A program made the translations under genes and the position numbers. A stretch of 64,000 bases of DNA, taken from positions 124,001-188,000 of the forward strand of contig CAWKKW010000004.1 in NCBI GenBank assembly GCA_963850345.1. The letters run 5' to 3'. Shown here one piece after another: positions 17,777 through 26,517 of the stretch. How positions within the stretch are numbered: position 1 is the first letter of the stretch; each line of letters begins with the position of its first letter. The stretch comes from CAWKKW01 sp963850345. Its GTDB lineage: Bacteria > Acidobacteriota > Terriglobia > Terriglobales > Acidobacteriaceae. A model generated the notes under the pieces. That model saw only the letters and a list, made by a program, of their open reading frames with translations. It was not told where the DNA came from and did not search any database.

Positions 17777-19414
17777 TCAGTGTCCAGCGCCTTCGGGAAC
17801 CTTAGCGAGCTTTGGCGGCTTGCGCATAATGAAGGGCAGCGGAATCAGGCAGGCGATCAGAATGCTGAGCACCCAGAACGCATTCGCATAACTCAGCATG
17901 GCGGACTCTCGCAGCATCGTGCTGTATGCGCGGGCAATCGCTTCCTGAGTAGCCGCGGCATGGCTCTGACCGCGAGCCATCAACGCGCTGACCGTGGCGT
18001 CGATGTAAGCCTGATAGGCAAACCGGTTGCCCGTATCCGAGGCCAACGTCGATTGGTGTGTCTGCTGGGTGCGGGTCAAAAACGTAGTCAGCATCGCGGT
18101 GCCCATACTGCCCCCTAAGTTGCGCGCGAAGTTAGAGAAGCTCGAGATCTGGTTCCCCTTTTCGCGCGGAACGCCGACGTAATTGAGCGTGCTGATGGGA
18201 ATGAAGATGAACGGCAGTCCGATCACTTGCAGCATGCGCCAGAGCGTGATGGTGCCGAAGCTCACGTTCAAATCAAGCCGCGTCAGGTTGTAAATCATGA
18301 TGCCGGTGATCGCGTAGCCGATGGCGACCAGCAGGCGCGCATCCATCTTCGAGACCAGCCGGCCGGCCACGGGCATCAACACCATCATCATCAAAGCCGC
18401 GGGCGAAAGCACCATGCCCGAGCGTTCTGCCGTGTATCCGAGTAGGGTCTGCAAAAACTGCGGGATCAGCACCGTCGTACTGAAGAGCACGGTCCCCAGC
18501 ACGAACTGCAGGAAGACAGCTGTGCCGAAGTTTCGGTTCTTGAGCAGCTTCAAATCGACAATTGGGTCGGGGTGCCTCCACTCCCACCAGACAAAAAACG
18601 TCAGCAAACAGATCGAAAGCAGAAAGACACTGGTGATCATGGGGTCGCCAAACCAGTCCTTCTCCTGTCCTTTGTCGAGAACGAACTCGAGGCAACCTAC
18701 ACCGACCGCCACCAGTCCAAGGCCGGCGAAATCCACGCGATCTCCCGCCTTCTTCCGCTGTTCTTGCAGATAGGGCGGGTCTTCCACCATTCGGTGGCTC
18801 AGGTAGAGCGAGAGCAATCCAAATGGAAGGTTGATAAAGAAGATCCAGTGCCAATTGAAATTGTCGGTGATCCACCCGCCGAGCGTAGGACCGATCGCGG
18901 GCGCAACGACCACCGCCATGCCGTAGACCGCGAATGCCTGTCCACGTTTGCTGACAGGAAATGTGTCGGCGAGAATAGCCTGTTCGCTGGGCGCCAGCCC
19001 GCCGCCTCCAAGCCCCTGCAACACGCGAGCCAGGATAAGAAACGGCAGCGTCGGCGCCAGCCCGCACAGCAAGGAACATACGGTGAACATGGCGACGCAG
19101 GTCATGTAAAAGCGCTTGCGGCCAAAGCGCGTCGACAGCCAACCGGAGATGGGAAGAATGATGGCGCTCGCGACCAGGTAGCTGGTCAGTACCCACGTCG
19201 CCTCATCTGCACTGGCGCCCAGTGTGCCGGCCATGTGCGGCAAGGCAACGTTGGCAATTGAGGTGTCGAGCACCTCCATGAACGTCGCCAGGGTGACGGT
19301 GAGAGCCACCGCCCACGGATTATGCCGCGGTTTCCAGTTGTGGTAATCCTGGGCTTCGGCCAAACAATCTTCCCGACGTGAGAGTGGTTTACAGGCAAAA
19401 GCCCGCAGGTGCAT
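17777..19414 (-). CDS. DHA2-family (EmrB/QacA-like) drug exporter
   Basis: Major facilitator antiporter with about 14 TM helices, 545 aa. Visible motifs: TM1 region FMEVLDTSIANVALPHMAG (family D1 motif), GWLSTRFGRKRFYMTC (loop 2-3 motif A), ILARVLQGLGGGGLAPSEQA, and antiporter motif C AVVVAPAIGPTLGGWI. TM-rich second half ends in IPLPFIMRKPP. The ATG at 19414 has no clear ribosome site; a TTG at 19363 preceded by GGGAAG is an alternative. It is divergent from a MarR-family gene with a shared palindrome in the promoter region, so MarR repression is likely. No EmrA-type adaptor is adjacent. Confidence 0.93.
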   Translation of the reverse strand: MHLRAFACKPLSRREDCLAEAQDYHNWKPRHNPWAVALTVTLATFMEVLDTSIANVALPHMAGTLGASADEATWVLTSYLVASAIILPISGWLSTRFGRKRFYMTCVAMFTVCSLLCGLAPTLPFLILARVLQGLGGGGLAPSEQAILADTFPVSKRGQAFAVYGMAVVVAPAIGPTLGGWITDNFNWHWIFFINLPFGLLSLYLSHRMVEDPPYLQEQRKKAGDRVDFAGLGLVAVGVGCLEFVLDKGQEKDWFGDPMITSVFLLSICLLTFFVWWEWRHPDPIVDLKLLKNRNFGTAVFLQFVLGTVLFSTTVLIPQFLQTLLGYTAERSGMVLSPAALMMMVLMPVAGRLVSKMDARLLVAIGYAITGIMIYNLTRLDLNVSFGTITLWRMLQVIGLPFIFIPISTLNYVGVPREKGNQISSFSNFARNLGGSMGTAMLTTFLTRTQQTHQSTLASDTGNRFAYQAYIDATVSALMARGQSHAAATQEAIARAYSTMLRESAMLSYANAFWVLSILIACLIPLPFIMRKPPKLAKVPEGAGH

Positions 19415-19418
19415 TCTA

Positions 19419-19434
19419 TATCAGGAGACTGATA
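19419..19434. promoter_or_regulatory. Palindromic MarR-type operator between exporter and regulator genes
   Basis: Perfect inverted repeat TATCAG-GAGA-CTGATA, six-bp arms with a 4-nt spacer, centred between the divergent DHA2 exporter and MarR starts. A third half-site CTGATA recurs at 19448-19453, touching the MarR ATG. Dimensions fit a MarR dimer site; binding is inferred from position. Confidence 0.6.
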
Positions 19435-19452
19435 AAGTAGCAGGCAGCTGAT

Positions 19453-20022
19453 ATGGGACGAACAGATTCGGTTTCGCGTACAAAACCCAGTCCTCTCTCA
19501 AGGCGCAGCTCTGGCGAGCGACCGCTGCGCCGGCCTGCTGCGGTCGTGCAGCCTGACCGCCGCTCACGCAATTCGATGGTCCGCGAGGAGGGCCCTGCTC
19601 GCGTCGCCTCTCTGCTCAAGCGGGTGCTTTATCAGTTTCGCGATTCGCTGGATGACGCTCTTCGTCCCCACGGCATCACCGCTTCCCAGTTGCACGTTCT
19701 GGCGATGCTCGACCGTCAGCCGGGGATCTCGGGAGCGAAGTTGGCGCGGCTTTGCATGGTGACCCCTCAGTCGATGCAAGCCCTGGTCACCACGGTCGAG
19801 GCAAATGGCTGGATTGAGCGTATCCGCCATCCGGAAAACGAGCGCATCCTGCTGGCTACCTTAACTGCGCAGGGCGAAAAGATTCTCACCCGGGCGCGAC
19901 GGGCCGTGCATGCCATCGAAAGCCGCATGTTGAAGAGCTTTCCTCCGGCAGAGATTCGTAAGCTGGAGGCATTGCTGGAAGAATGCTCGGCGAATCTGGA
20001 GCCCAAGTTACCCCAAAAGTAG
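19453..20022 (+). CDS. MarR-family transcriptional regulator
   Basis: Winged-helix repressor, 189 aa from the first ATG. The MarR core is RVLYQFRDSLDDALRPHGITASQLHVLAMLDRQ followed by the recognition helix GAKLARLCMVTPQSMQALV and wing ENERILLATLT; a C-terminal dimer helix follows. The first about 41 residues are basic, Ser/Pro/Arg-rich and not part of the fold; an internal ATG at 19576 would give a 148-aa protein of usual MarR size, but neither start has a strong ribosome site. It is divergent from a DHA2 exporter and probably controls it and itself through the palindrome at 19419-19434. Confidence 0.88.
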   Translation: MGRTDSVSRTKPSPLSRRSSGERPLRRPAAVVQPDRRSRNSMVREEGPARVASLLKRVLYQFRDSLDDALRPHGITASQLHVLAMLDRQPGISGAKLARLCMVTPQSMQALVTTVEANGWIERIRHPENERILLATLTAQGEKILTRARRAVHAIESRMLKSFPPAEIRKLEALLEECSANLEPKLPQK

Positions 20023-20191
20023 GCGAACCTTGATGGCACCGGCAGCGCCGTTTGGTTGTCCGTAGCAGTCAGTTTTTTGCAGGCTGCTGAATCCACGAGG
20101 CTTGGCAACTCTGCCGCTACAGGAAGCCTCCCATCCTTGGAACTCGGACGAGGTAGGTAACGAACGCCTCGGGCCGGAGGAGGAAGTTGTG

Positions 20192-20755
20192 ATGATACGG
20201 AACCTGAAACGGCATTTGTCGCTGGCGGCAACCACGGGTGTGATCAGCCTTTCTTTGCTGGTCGGATGCCAGAAGAACGCCTCGCACGCGGACGAGAAAG
20301 ACGCAGTTACCAACGCGCTCAAGAGCAACAACATGGGGGATCTCAGCGTTTCCCAGGATCGTGACAAGGGCGTGATGACTCTGACCGGTGACGTCCAGAC
20401 CGCGGACCAGAAGGCCCAGGCTGAAAACATCGTGAAGCAGGCAGCGCCTGACTACGTAGTTGCCAATCAAATCGGCGTTCGCCCTGCCGGGGCCGAAGGC
20501 CAGGCGAAGTCTGTCGCTTCTAATCTGGACAGCGCAATTGAAGACAACTATAAGGCCGCTCTCAAAGGCCACGAGAATCTGAACGACCAGAGCATCTCTG
20601 GCGACGCTAAAAACGGCACCTTGGTCATCAAGGGAACGGTGAAGACCTCCGCGCAGAAGCGAGAGGCGTTCAAACTTGCCAAGGCAGTGCCGAACGTTCA
20701 GCAGGTGGTCGATGAAATCGAAGTGAAACCGAGCAAGCATTCGACCGCCAAGTAG
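20192..20755 (+). CDS. Lipoprotein with two BON domains
   Basis: 187-aa predicted lipoprotein. The ATG follows GGAGGAGGAA by 7 nt. The signal ends in lipobox LLVGC. Two BON-type repeats follow: residues around 40-95 (VTNALKSNNMGDLSVSQDR, GVMTLTGDVQTADQKAQAE) and around 115-180 (IEDNYKAALKGHENLNDQ, GTLVIKGTVKTSAQKREAF), each ending with V-x-N-x-I / V-D-E-I-E-V. BON domains bind phospholipid or other envelope ligands and occur in OsmY-like stress proteins. Likely periplasmic-side, outer-membrane-anchored; exact role unknown. Confidence 0.88.
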   Translation: MIRNLKRHLSLAATTGVISLSLLVGCQKNASHADEKDAVTNALKSNNMGDLSVSQDRDKGVMTLTGDVQTADQKAQAENIVKQAAPDYVVANQIGVRPAGAEGQAKSVASNLDSAIEDNYKAALKGHENLNDQSISGDAKNGTLVIKGTVKTSAQKREAFKLAKAVPNVQQVVDEIEVKPSKHSTAK

Positions 20756-21008
20756 TTTCGGTTTTCGATTTGGGCGGCGGGGCCAGCATGCGCTCCGCCG
20801 CTTCTTACTGTCTGGGGTACCGTGCTTTGCAGCCTTCTGGACCGCGCGATAGTTCGCACAGCCTGCAGTTGCGTGCTCACCTCGGGTCACTTCTACGCGG
20901 GAGTTTGGCTGCGCCGGTGGTAGACTAGGTTCTCCCGGTAAGCCAGTTCGACTCCTGTGTGTGGTGTACGAATGCCGCGGCCGGTAACCCACCACCAGGG
21001 AATGGCCC

Positions 21009-22067
21009 TTGTCTGAATCGAAGCCCAGCGCAGCGAAAGCCCCCATCACGTATGCCGACGCGGGTGTCGATCTGTCAAGCGGCGACCGTGCCAAGCAGCG
21101 TATCAAGTACTTGGCCCAGAAGACCTTCAACAAGCAGGTGCTGAGCGACATCGGCGGATTTGGCGGCTTGTTTCGCCTGGACACGACCCACTACGAGGCT
21201 CCCGTGCTCGTCTCCAGCGCAGACGGGGTCGGAACAAAGCTCAAGGTCGCCTTTGAATTGGGCATACACCATACGGTGGGCGGCGACCTCGTAAATCATT
21301 GCGTGAACGACATTGCCGTGCAGGGCGCCACGCCCCTCTTCTTTCTGGACTACCTGGCCACTGGCCGCCTCGACGGTGAGGTGACGGAGAAGATCATAAG
21401 CGGAATCGCGGACGCCTGCCGGGCAAACGGATGTGCGCTGATCGGCGGCGAGACTGCACAGATGCCGGGGTTCTATGCCGATGGCGAGTACGATCTCGCG
21501 GGCTTCATTGTCGGCGTGGTCGATAAGTCCAAGATCATTCTTGGCGCAGAGATCCAGCCGGGCGACGTGCTCATCGGTTTCCCCTCGACTGGCCTGCATA
21601 CCAACGGCTATTCGCTGGCTCGCAAACTACTCTTTGAGGTTGCCGGCTACAAAGCCGATCAATATGTCAACGCGCTCAAGGAAAAGGCAGGCGCGGCGCT
21701 GATGAAAGTTCACCGCAGCTATCTGCCGGTTATCAAGAAACTGACTGCCAGCGACTACACGGTGGGCATGGCCCATATCACCGGTGGCGGCATCACCGAA
21801 AATCTTCCCCGGATTCTGCCCAAGACTGTCTCGGCGGTCGTCGAGATGGGCAGTTGGCCCACGCTGCCGATCTTTGAACACCTGCAGGAGCTGGGCTCGG
21901 TTCCCGAAGCGGAGATGCAGCGCACCTTCAACCTCGGCATTGGGCTGATAGCCGTAATTCCCGCTGACAAGTTCAAAAAAGCGAAGAGCATGCTCGAGCG
22001 TGCCGGAGAGAAGTTCTTCGTCATCGGGCGCATCGTCAAGGGCGACCGCAAGGTCATCTACGCCTGA
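21009..22067 (+). CDS. purM: Phosphoribosylformylglycinamidine cyclo-ligase (AIR synthetase)
   Basis: ATP-dependent ring closure of FGAM to AIR in purine synthesis; 352 aa. Motifs: ITYADAGVDLSSGDRAKQRIK, GGFGGLFRLD, SADGVGTKLKVAFE (ATP/substrate loop), MVNDIAVQGATPLFFLDY-like segment, CALIGGETAQMPGFY and AHITGGGITENLPR. The start is a TTG with AGGGA upstream; no in-frame ATG exists before the conserved start of the domain. Its TGA overlaps the purN ATG by one base, so purM-purN are coupled. Confidence 0.96.
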   Translation: MSESKPSAAKAPITYADAGVDLSSGDRAKQRIKYLAQKTFNKQVLSDIGGFGGLFRLDTTHYEAPVLVSSADGVGTKLKVAFELGIHHTVGGDLVNHCVNDIAVQGATPLFFLDYLATGRLDGEVTEKIISGIADACRANGCALIGGETAQMPGFYADGEYDLAGFIVGVVDKSKIILGAEIQPGDVLIGFPSTGLHTNGYSLARKLLFEVAGYKADQYVNALKEKAGAALMKVHRSYLPVIKKLTASDYTVGMAHITGGGITENLPRILPKTVSAVVEMGSWPTLPIFEHLQELGSVPEAEMQRTFNLGIGLIAVIPADKFKKAKSMLERAGEKFFVIGRIVKGDRKVIYA

Positions 22068-22684
22068 TGCGCGACCGCAGGCACCGGCTGGGCATTCTGA
22101 TCTCGGGCCGCGGTTCCAACTTCATCGCAATCGCTGACAGCATCGAACGGGGCACTCTGCCCGACACTGAGATCGCCGTAGTGATCTCGAATCGCGCCGA
22201 GGCTCCGGGCATCGAAGCGGCTCGCCAGCGCGGCTTGGCGGCACAGGTGATTGAGGCAGACGGCAGGAAGCGCGCCGAGCATGACCAGGCGATCCTTGCC
22301 GCCCTTAAGGAACAGGAGGTGGACCTGGTCTGCCTCGCGGGCTACATGCGGCTGCTGTCGCCAGGATTTGTCCAGGCCTTTCCGCAGCGCATCCTGAACA
22401 TCCATCCCTCGCTACTGCCTGCCTTCCCGGGCCTGGACGCGCAAGCCCAGGCACTCGCGTATGGAGTGCAGTTCACAGGGTGTACGGTGCACTTCGTCGA
22501 CGAACAGCTGGATCATGGGGTGATTGTGCTGCAGAAGGTAGTCGCAATCGCTCCCCAAGACGACGCACATTCACTCGCCGAACGCATCCTTGCTCAGGAA
22601 CACCTGGCCTATACCGAAGCGATCGCGCGAGTTCTCTCGGGCGATTACCAGGTTGTGGGGCGCAGATACCTGCGCAGCGAGTAA
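22067..22684 (+). CDS. purN: Phosphoribosylglycinamide formyltransferase
   Basis: Transfers formyl from 10-formyl-THF to GAR in purine synthesis; 205 aa. Motifs: LGILISGRGSNFIAIAD at the N-terminus, AVVISNRAEAPGIEAAR, LAGYMRLLSPGFV, the catalytic INIHPSLLPAFPG-type segment (NIHPSLLPAFPG) and VHFVDEQLDHGVIVLQ with the active-site Asp. ATG overlaps the purM TGA. The 10-formyl-THF it needs derives from FolD activity encoded a few genes on. Confidence 0.97.
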   Translation: MRDRRHRLGILISGRGSNFIAIADSIERGTLPDTEIAVVISNRAEAPGIEAARQRGLAAQVIEADGRKRAEHDQAILAALKEQEVDLVCLAGYMRLLSPGFVQAFPQRILNIHPSLLPAFPGLDAQAQALAYGVQFTGCTVHFVDEQLDHGVIVLQKVVAIAPQDDAHSLAERILAQEHLAYTEAIARVLSGDYQVVGRRYLRSE

Positions 22685-22726
22685 GCCGCTGAAGCCCTGG
22701 ATCACACGATCACGACGCGCGCAGTG

Positions 22727-23875
22727 CTAGGTTTGCCGCAGTTCTCCCAAAGCCAGGCGCGCTGTCATCTTCTTCTTCCCGCGGAAGAAGGTCACGGTCA
22801 CCATGTCTCCTGCCTCGTGGCGATTCATCACTTCGGTGATATCCTGCCCGCTGGTGACTTCCTGATCGTCGATGGCTACGATCAAATCGCCCCCGAGACA
22901 GATCGGTGTGTTGCCGAGATACGCCTGCTGTGTGCCGCCGCGCAGACCGGCACGCTCCGCGGCACCGCCCGGCAGGGTGCGCTGAATCAGCACGCCATAA
23001 TCCGCAGCCAAGCCCATCTGCTGAGCCAGGTCGGGGCCAATCGGAAGGGAAACGATCCCTAACGAAGGGCGCCGCACTCGGCCATATTTCGCGATATCGG
23101 CAAGAACGGCCTTGGCAGTGTTAATGGGAATCGCAAACCCGATGCCCGAGCTCTGCTCCGCACCGCCAGTCGCAATCAGCGAATTGATGCCGATTACTTC
23201 AGCCTGGGAGTTCAGCAGCGGGCCGCCCGAATTGCCGGGATTGATCGCAGCGTCGGTCTGAATGGCATCTTCGATCGGGGCGCCTTGAGGCCCGTGAATC
23301 GATCGGATGGAACTGATGATTCCGGTAGTCATCGTGCCGCTGAGTCCGAAGGGATTGCCGATCGCGTACACCTTTTCGCCGACCGCAAGATCCTTAGAAT
23401 CGGACAGCACAGCGGGGACCAGGTTGGGTGCGTCGATCTGCAGCAGAGCGAGGTCGTGCCCCTGATCCGAAGCAACGATCCGCGCCTTGTACTTATGTTT
23501 GTCAGACAGGGTCACCTCCACGTCCTTGGCCTGGGCGATCACGTGGTAATTGGTGAGAATGTGTCCCTGCTTATCAAGAATGAAGCCCGACCCTTGCCCC
23601 TGTTGCGGAACGATGCCGTAGAAAAAATCGAACGACACCGCGGTCGAAGTGATATTGACCACCGAGGGTAAACCTTTCTTATAGACCTGGATGTTATTCA
23701 GTTCTTCCGAATCGTACTTGGGAGCCGCGTGCGCTTCGGTCAAGGTGAGCGGCGAGCGGTCGGTCATCTTGTTGAGAAAGGGCAGTTGGTGCCCAATCCA
23801 TGGTCCGCTTCGTGCGGTCACGTACCAGAAGGCGCTAACGATCAAAGCAACCAGCACAACCTGACGAAATTTCAT
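22727..23875 (-). CDS. HtrA/DegS-like serine protease with PDZ domain
   Basis: 382-aa envelope protease. One N-terminal TM or signal segment (VVLVALIVSAFWYV) is followed by a trypsin-like domain with catalytic triad His111 (TNYHVI), Asp141 (GHDLALL) and Ser216 (GNSGGPL). One PDZ domain follows (YGVLIQRTLPGGAAERAGLRGG, GGDLIVAIDDQEVTSGQDI). A single PDZ and retained N-terminal anchor suit a DegS- or HhoB-like periplasmic quality-control role; no RseA-like partner is nearby. It lies 105 nt downstream of coaE on the same strand. Confidence 0.95.
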   Translation of the reverse strand: MKFRQVVLVALIVSAFWYVTARSGPWIGHQLPFLNKMTDRSPLTLTEAHAAPKYDSEELNNIQVYKKGLPSVVNITSTAVSFDFFYGIVPQQGQGSGFILDKQGHILTNYHVIAQAKDVEVTLSDKHKYKARIVASDQGHDLALLQIDAPNLVPAVLSDSKDLAVGEKVYAIGNPFGLSGTMTTGIISSIRSIHGPQGAPIEDAIQTDAAINPGNSGGPLLNSQAEVIGINSLIATGGAEQSSGIGFAIPINTAKAVLADIAKYGRVRRPSLGIVSLPIGPDLAQQMGLAADYGVLIQRTLPGGAAERAGLRGGTQQAYLGNTPICLGGDLIVAIDDQEVTSGQDITEVMNRHEAGDMVTVTFFRGKKKMTARLALGELRQT

Positions 23876-23980
23876 GGCAACGATCCTGTCTTTCTAATCT
23901 TATTGTGGCTCCGGAGTCTCTCGCAGACGCCGCTGGCTTTTACTCAGCGCGGCCAACTTCAGTTTATCGAGTCGTCTTCT

Positions 23981-24667
23981 TTATTTCATCGCGACTGAGG
24001 ATTCGATGCCGGCCCCGGCGTCTTTGCGCAGTTTCGTGAAGACATCTTTGACCGCTGTGGCCGTGTCCTCAAGAGTTCCTGAAGTATCGATTACGTAGTC
24101 GCAGGCCTGCTTCTTCTCGCCGTCGGGAATTTGCGCCGCCAGTCGAGCACGCGCGTCCTCCCTGATCTTCTGTAACTGAGCTTCGTCCATCGCGTGATCG
24201 GCCCGGATGCGCGCAACATATCGCTCGACTTTTATTTCATCCGCAACCGAGACAAGGATGAGCCGGTCAAATCGCTGTCTCCAGCCGGGAACCGTGCCGG
24301 AGCGCTCCGCCTCAAAGATCAGCGCAGACTCCACCATCGCAATCGCTGTCGGATCTTGCGCGAAGATGCTTCGCATCCGCTCCTCCTGTGCAGCGATTAC
24401 AGGCGGATGCACCAGGCGGTTCAACTCCTCCAGCCTGCCCTGCTGAAAGGCCAAATTCGCGAGTGCGGCCCGATCGAGGGCTCCATCTTGCCGCACAATT
24501 TCTTGTCCGAATTGCTGCACGATTGCCGCGTAGAGCGGCTGTCCCTGCTGCATCAGCGCGCGTCCGACCGCGTCCGCCTCGATTACACGAACACCAAGTT
24601 CCGAGAACAGTCTTGCGACGGTGGACTTACCGCTTCCCAGGCCTCCAGTCAGTCCCACGCGCAGCAT
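23981..24667 (-). CDS. coaE: Dephospho-CoA kinase
   Basis: Last step of CoA synthesis: phosphorylates dephospho-CoA at the 3'-OH of ribose. 228 aa from the ATG at 24667, which has AGGAGAAG six nt upstream. P-loop GGLGSGKST lies near residues 8-16, followed by VRVIEADAVGRALMQQG (family IDAD-type motif), HPPVI and the LID segment RIRADHAMDEAQLQKI. A long in-frame open extension upstream overlaps folD and is not translated sense. It follows folD by 17 nt, suggesting a folD-coaE operon. Confidence 0.96.
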   Translation of the reverse strand: MLRVGLTGGLGSGKSTVARLFSELGVRVIEADAVGRALMQQGQPLYAAIVQQFGQEIVRQDGALDRAALANLAFQQGRLEELNRLVHPPVIAAQEERMRSIFAQDPTAIAMVESALIFEAERSGTVPGWRQRFDRLILVSVADEIKVERYVARIRADHAMDEAQLQKIREDARARLAAQIPDGEKKQACDYVIDTSGTLEDTATAVKDVFTKLRKDAGAGIESSVAMK

Positions 24668-24684
24668 GCTGATCTTCTCCTGAG

Positions 24685-25611
24685 TTACAGCGGAATGCCG
24701 CGGCGAAGCTTCGCAGCGCGCACGGTATTCGACATCAACATGGCGATGGTTAACGGACCCACCCCGCCCGGAACCGGCGTGTACGCGCCCGCAACCTGGT
24801 ACGCGCGCGGGTGAACATCTCCCACGATGGTTGAACCCTTCAAACGAAACATCTCTTCGCGCCGCACATCGCCGGCGAAGAAGCGATCGAACTCCTCGTG
24901 CGACACCACACGATTGATGCCAACGTCGAGAATTGTGGCGCCGGGCTTCACCATCTCGGGAGTGACGAAGCCCGGACGCCCGATCGCAGCGACCAGAATG
25001 TCCGCATTGCGGCAATGCGAGGCGAGGTCACGCGTCTTGCTGTGGCAAATCGTAACAGTGGCGTTTTCCTGCAGCAGAAGAATCGCAGTGGGCTTGCCGA
25101 CGATGTCGCTGCGGCCCAGCACGACGGCATTTTGTCCGGCGATGGGAAGGTTGCTGCGCTTCAAAATCTGGATCATGCCTGCAGGCGTGCACGGAGCCAA
25201 CGCGGGCTGCCCGGACTGCAGGCGTCCAACGTTAACCGGATGGAATCCGTCTACGTCCTTGTCAGGGGAGACGGCCTCGAGCAGCAACTTCGCATTCACC
25301 TGCGAGGGCAGAGGAAGTTGAATGAGAATGCCATCGATATCGTCGCGCGCATTCAGGCTAGCGACCAACTCCAGCATCTCCTCTGTCGTAACTGTGTCGG
25401 GTGGAGTTATCAAGTCGCTGAAGATGCCTAGTTCCGCCGACGTCTTCACCTTGCTGCGCACGTAGATCTGCGAAGCAGGCACCTCGCCGACCAGCACCGC
25501 GGCCAGTCCCGGCCGAATGCCTTGCGCGGCCAGATTGGCCACCTCTCGTGCGACCTCCTGCTTGATTTCGGCTGCGATGGTGGTGCCGTTCAATATGCGC
25601 GCGCTCGTCAT
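24685..25611 (-). CDS. folD: Bifunctional methylene-THF dehydrogenase / methenyl-THF cyclohydrolase
   Basis: Interconverts 5,10-methylene-, methenyl- and 10-formyl-THF, supplying one-carbon units to purine and pantothenate synthesis. 308 aa from the ATG at 25611, preceded by AGGAGAAAG. Signatures: YVRSKVKTSAELGI (catalytic Lys), GILIQLPLP, SPDKDVDGFHPVNVG, PCTPAGMIQIL, VVLGRSDIVGKPTAILLL (NADP-binding) and TPVPGGVGPLTIAML. A TTG/GTG extension of nine residues has no merit. Confidence 0.97.
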   Translation of the reverse strand: MTSARILNGTTIAAEIKQEVAREVANLAAQGIRPGLAAVLVGEVPASQIYVRSKVKTSAELGIFSDLITPPDTVTTEEMLELVASLNARDDIDGILIQLPLPSQVNAKLLLEAVSPDKDVDGFHPVNVGRLQSGQPALAPCTPAGMIQILKRSNLPIAGQNAVVLGRSDIVGKPTAILLLQENATVTICHSKTRDLASHCRNADILVAAIGRPGFVTPEMVKPGATILDVGINRVVSHEEFDRFFAGDVRREEMFRLKGSTIVGDVHPRAYQVAGAYTPVPGGVGPLTIAMLMSNTVRAAKLRRGIPL

Positions 25612-25769
25612 CTGCGATTCTTTCTCCTGCGGGTACACCTTGGTGGAGCTTGAATGCTCATAGTAAATGGATGCGCGCTGCGGATGCTTGTATCCATTGT
25701 TACGAGGACCTGCTTGGCAATGGAAGGCCGCATTGGATTGTCTTGCGCTGCCCGGCTACACTAACGCTT

Positions 25770-25943
25770 GTGTCGCCTCTTCTATTACAAGTCGTCGACT
25801 TACTGGCTTGCCCTGCATGCGGCTCCAGGCTCACGATGCCCGACGATGTGTCAGTGTTGTACTGCGAGCGCTGCGGCCGCTGCTATCCGCTTATTGATGG
25901 CATTCCCATCCTGCTGAAAGACCGCGCGACTCTTCCTTCCTGA
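25770..25943 (+). CDS. Trm112-family small zinc-ribbon protein
   Basis: 57-aa protein starting at GTG. It matches the bacterial Trm112/UPF0434 family: VVDLLACPACGSRLTM, then a second CxxC in YCERCGRCYPLIDGIPILL, the family's DGIP-hydrophobic ending. Bacterial members may activate methyltransferases, by analogy with eukaryotic Trm112; this is not shown for this one. No clear ribosome site precedes the GTG. Upstream in-frame sequence back to 25650 has no family similarity. Confidence 0.75.
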   Translation: MSPLLLQVVDLLACPACGSRLTMPDDVSVLYCERCGRCYPLIDGIPILLKDRATLPS

Positions 25944-26160
25944 CCATGCTTGTATTCAGGCAGGTAACCTTCACCTGCTTACGTTGCTGCACCTTTATGA
26001 GACGACGGCTTACTTTGGGAATAGATACGGGTTACCAGAGTTACGCCTGCTGCGCTGAACACAACCGATAAGGCAAATGATGGCATCCAGTTCAAGACGC
26101 CGGGTTGTTGAGTGGGTGAACGCTTTAGAAACTTTACTCTGCGGTAGCAACAAAACCGTG

Positions 26161-26172
26161 GACACTAGTGTC
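26161..26172. promoter_or_regulatory. 12-bp perfect palindrome upstream of a small orphan gene
   Basis: GACACTAGTGTC is fully self-complementary and lies 66 nt before the ATG at 26238. Its position suits an operator, but no regulator gene is adjacent. Confidence 0.25.
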
Positions 26173-26237
26173 TAAAAGCTCAAGACTGTTTCAGAGTCGG
26201 CCCCCCGCAAGCAGAGTTCCGTCGAAGGAGACCTAGA

Positions 26238-26477
26238 ATGGGCCACAGCATGATCGAAAAGTTCCCCGTACCAGAACTGATGAATCTCAGAAACGACTTG
26301 ATGCACTCCGGTCTCGATTCGTGGCAGGCAGCCCAGGTGGTGTCCGCGTTTTTGTGGGGACGCGGCTATGGTGTGAACCCTGATAGGGTTCCAGACGCAG
26401 TCACCCGCCTCGAAGGTGGAAGCTGCCGCATTGAATGCATGCAGGAAGTTCTGGAGCGCGTGGCCCTGGTGATGTAG
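26238..26477 (+). CDS. Small hypothetical protein, 79 aa
   Basis: Not recognised. The reading frame is supported by a strong ribosome site, GAAGGAGACC, ending about 5 nt before the ATG. The protein is soluble and predicted helical, with MIEKFPVPELMNLRNDLMH, a tryptophan in LDSWQAAQVV, and a C-terminal VTRLEGGSCRIECMQEVLERV with two cysteines. It stands alone between a Trm112-like gene and a convergent ABC permease gene. No function can be proposed. Confidence 0.65.
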   Translation: MGHSMIEKFPVPELMNLRNDLMHSGLDSWQAAQVVSAFLWGRGYGVNPDRVPDAVTRLEGGSCRIECMQEVLERVALVM

Positions 26478-26517
26478 GCAGGTGCGACTTAGCGCTGACT
26501 GATTAGCAAAAGTTACG

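Noticed and set aside
20756..21008. A purine riboswitch before purM
   Set aside because: No conserved purine-aptamer core was visible; the 253-bp gap seems to be ordinary promoter space.
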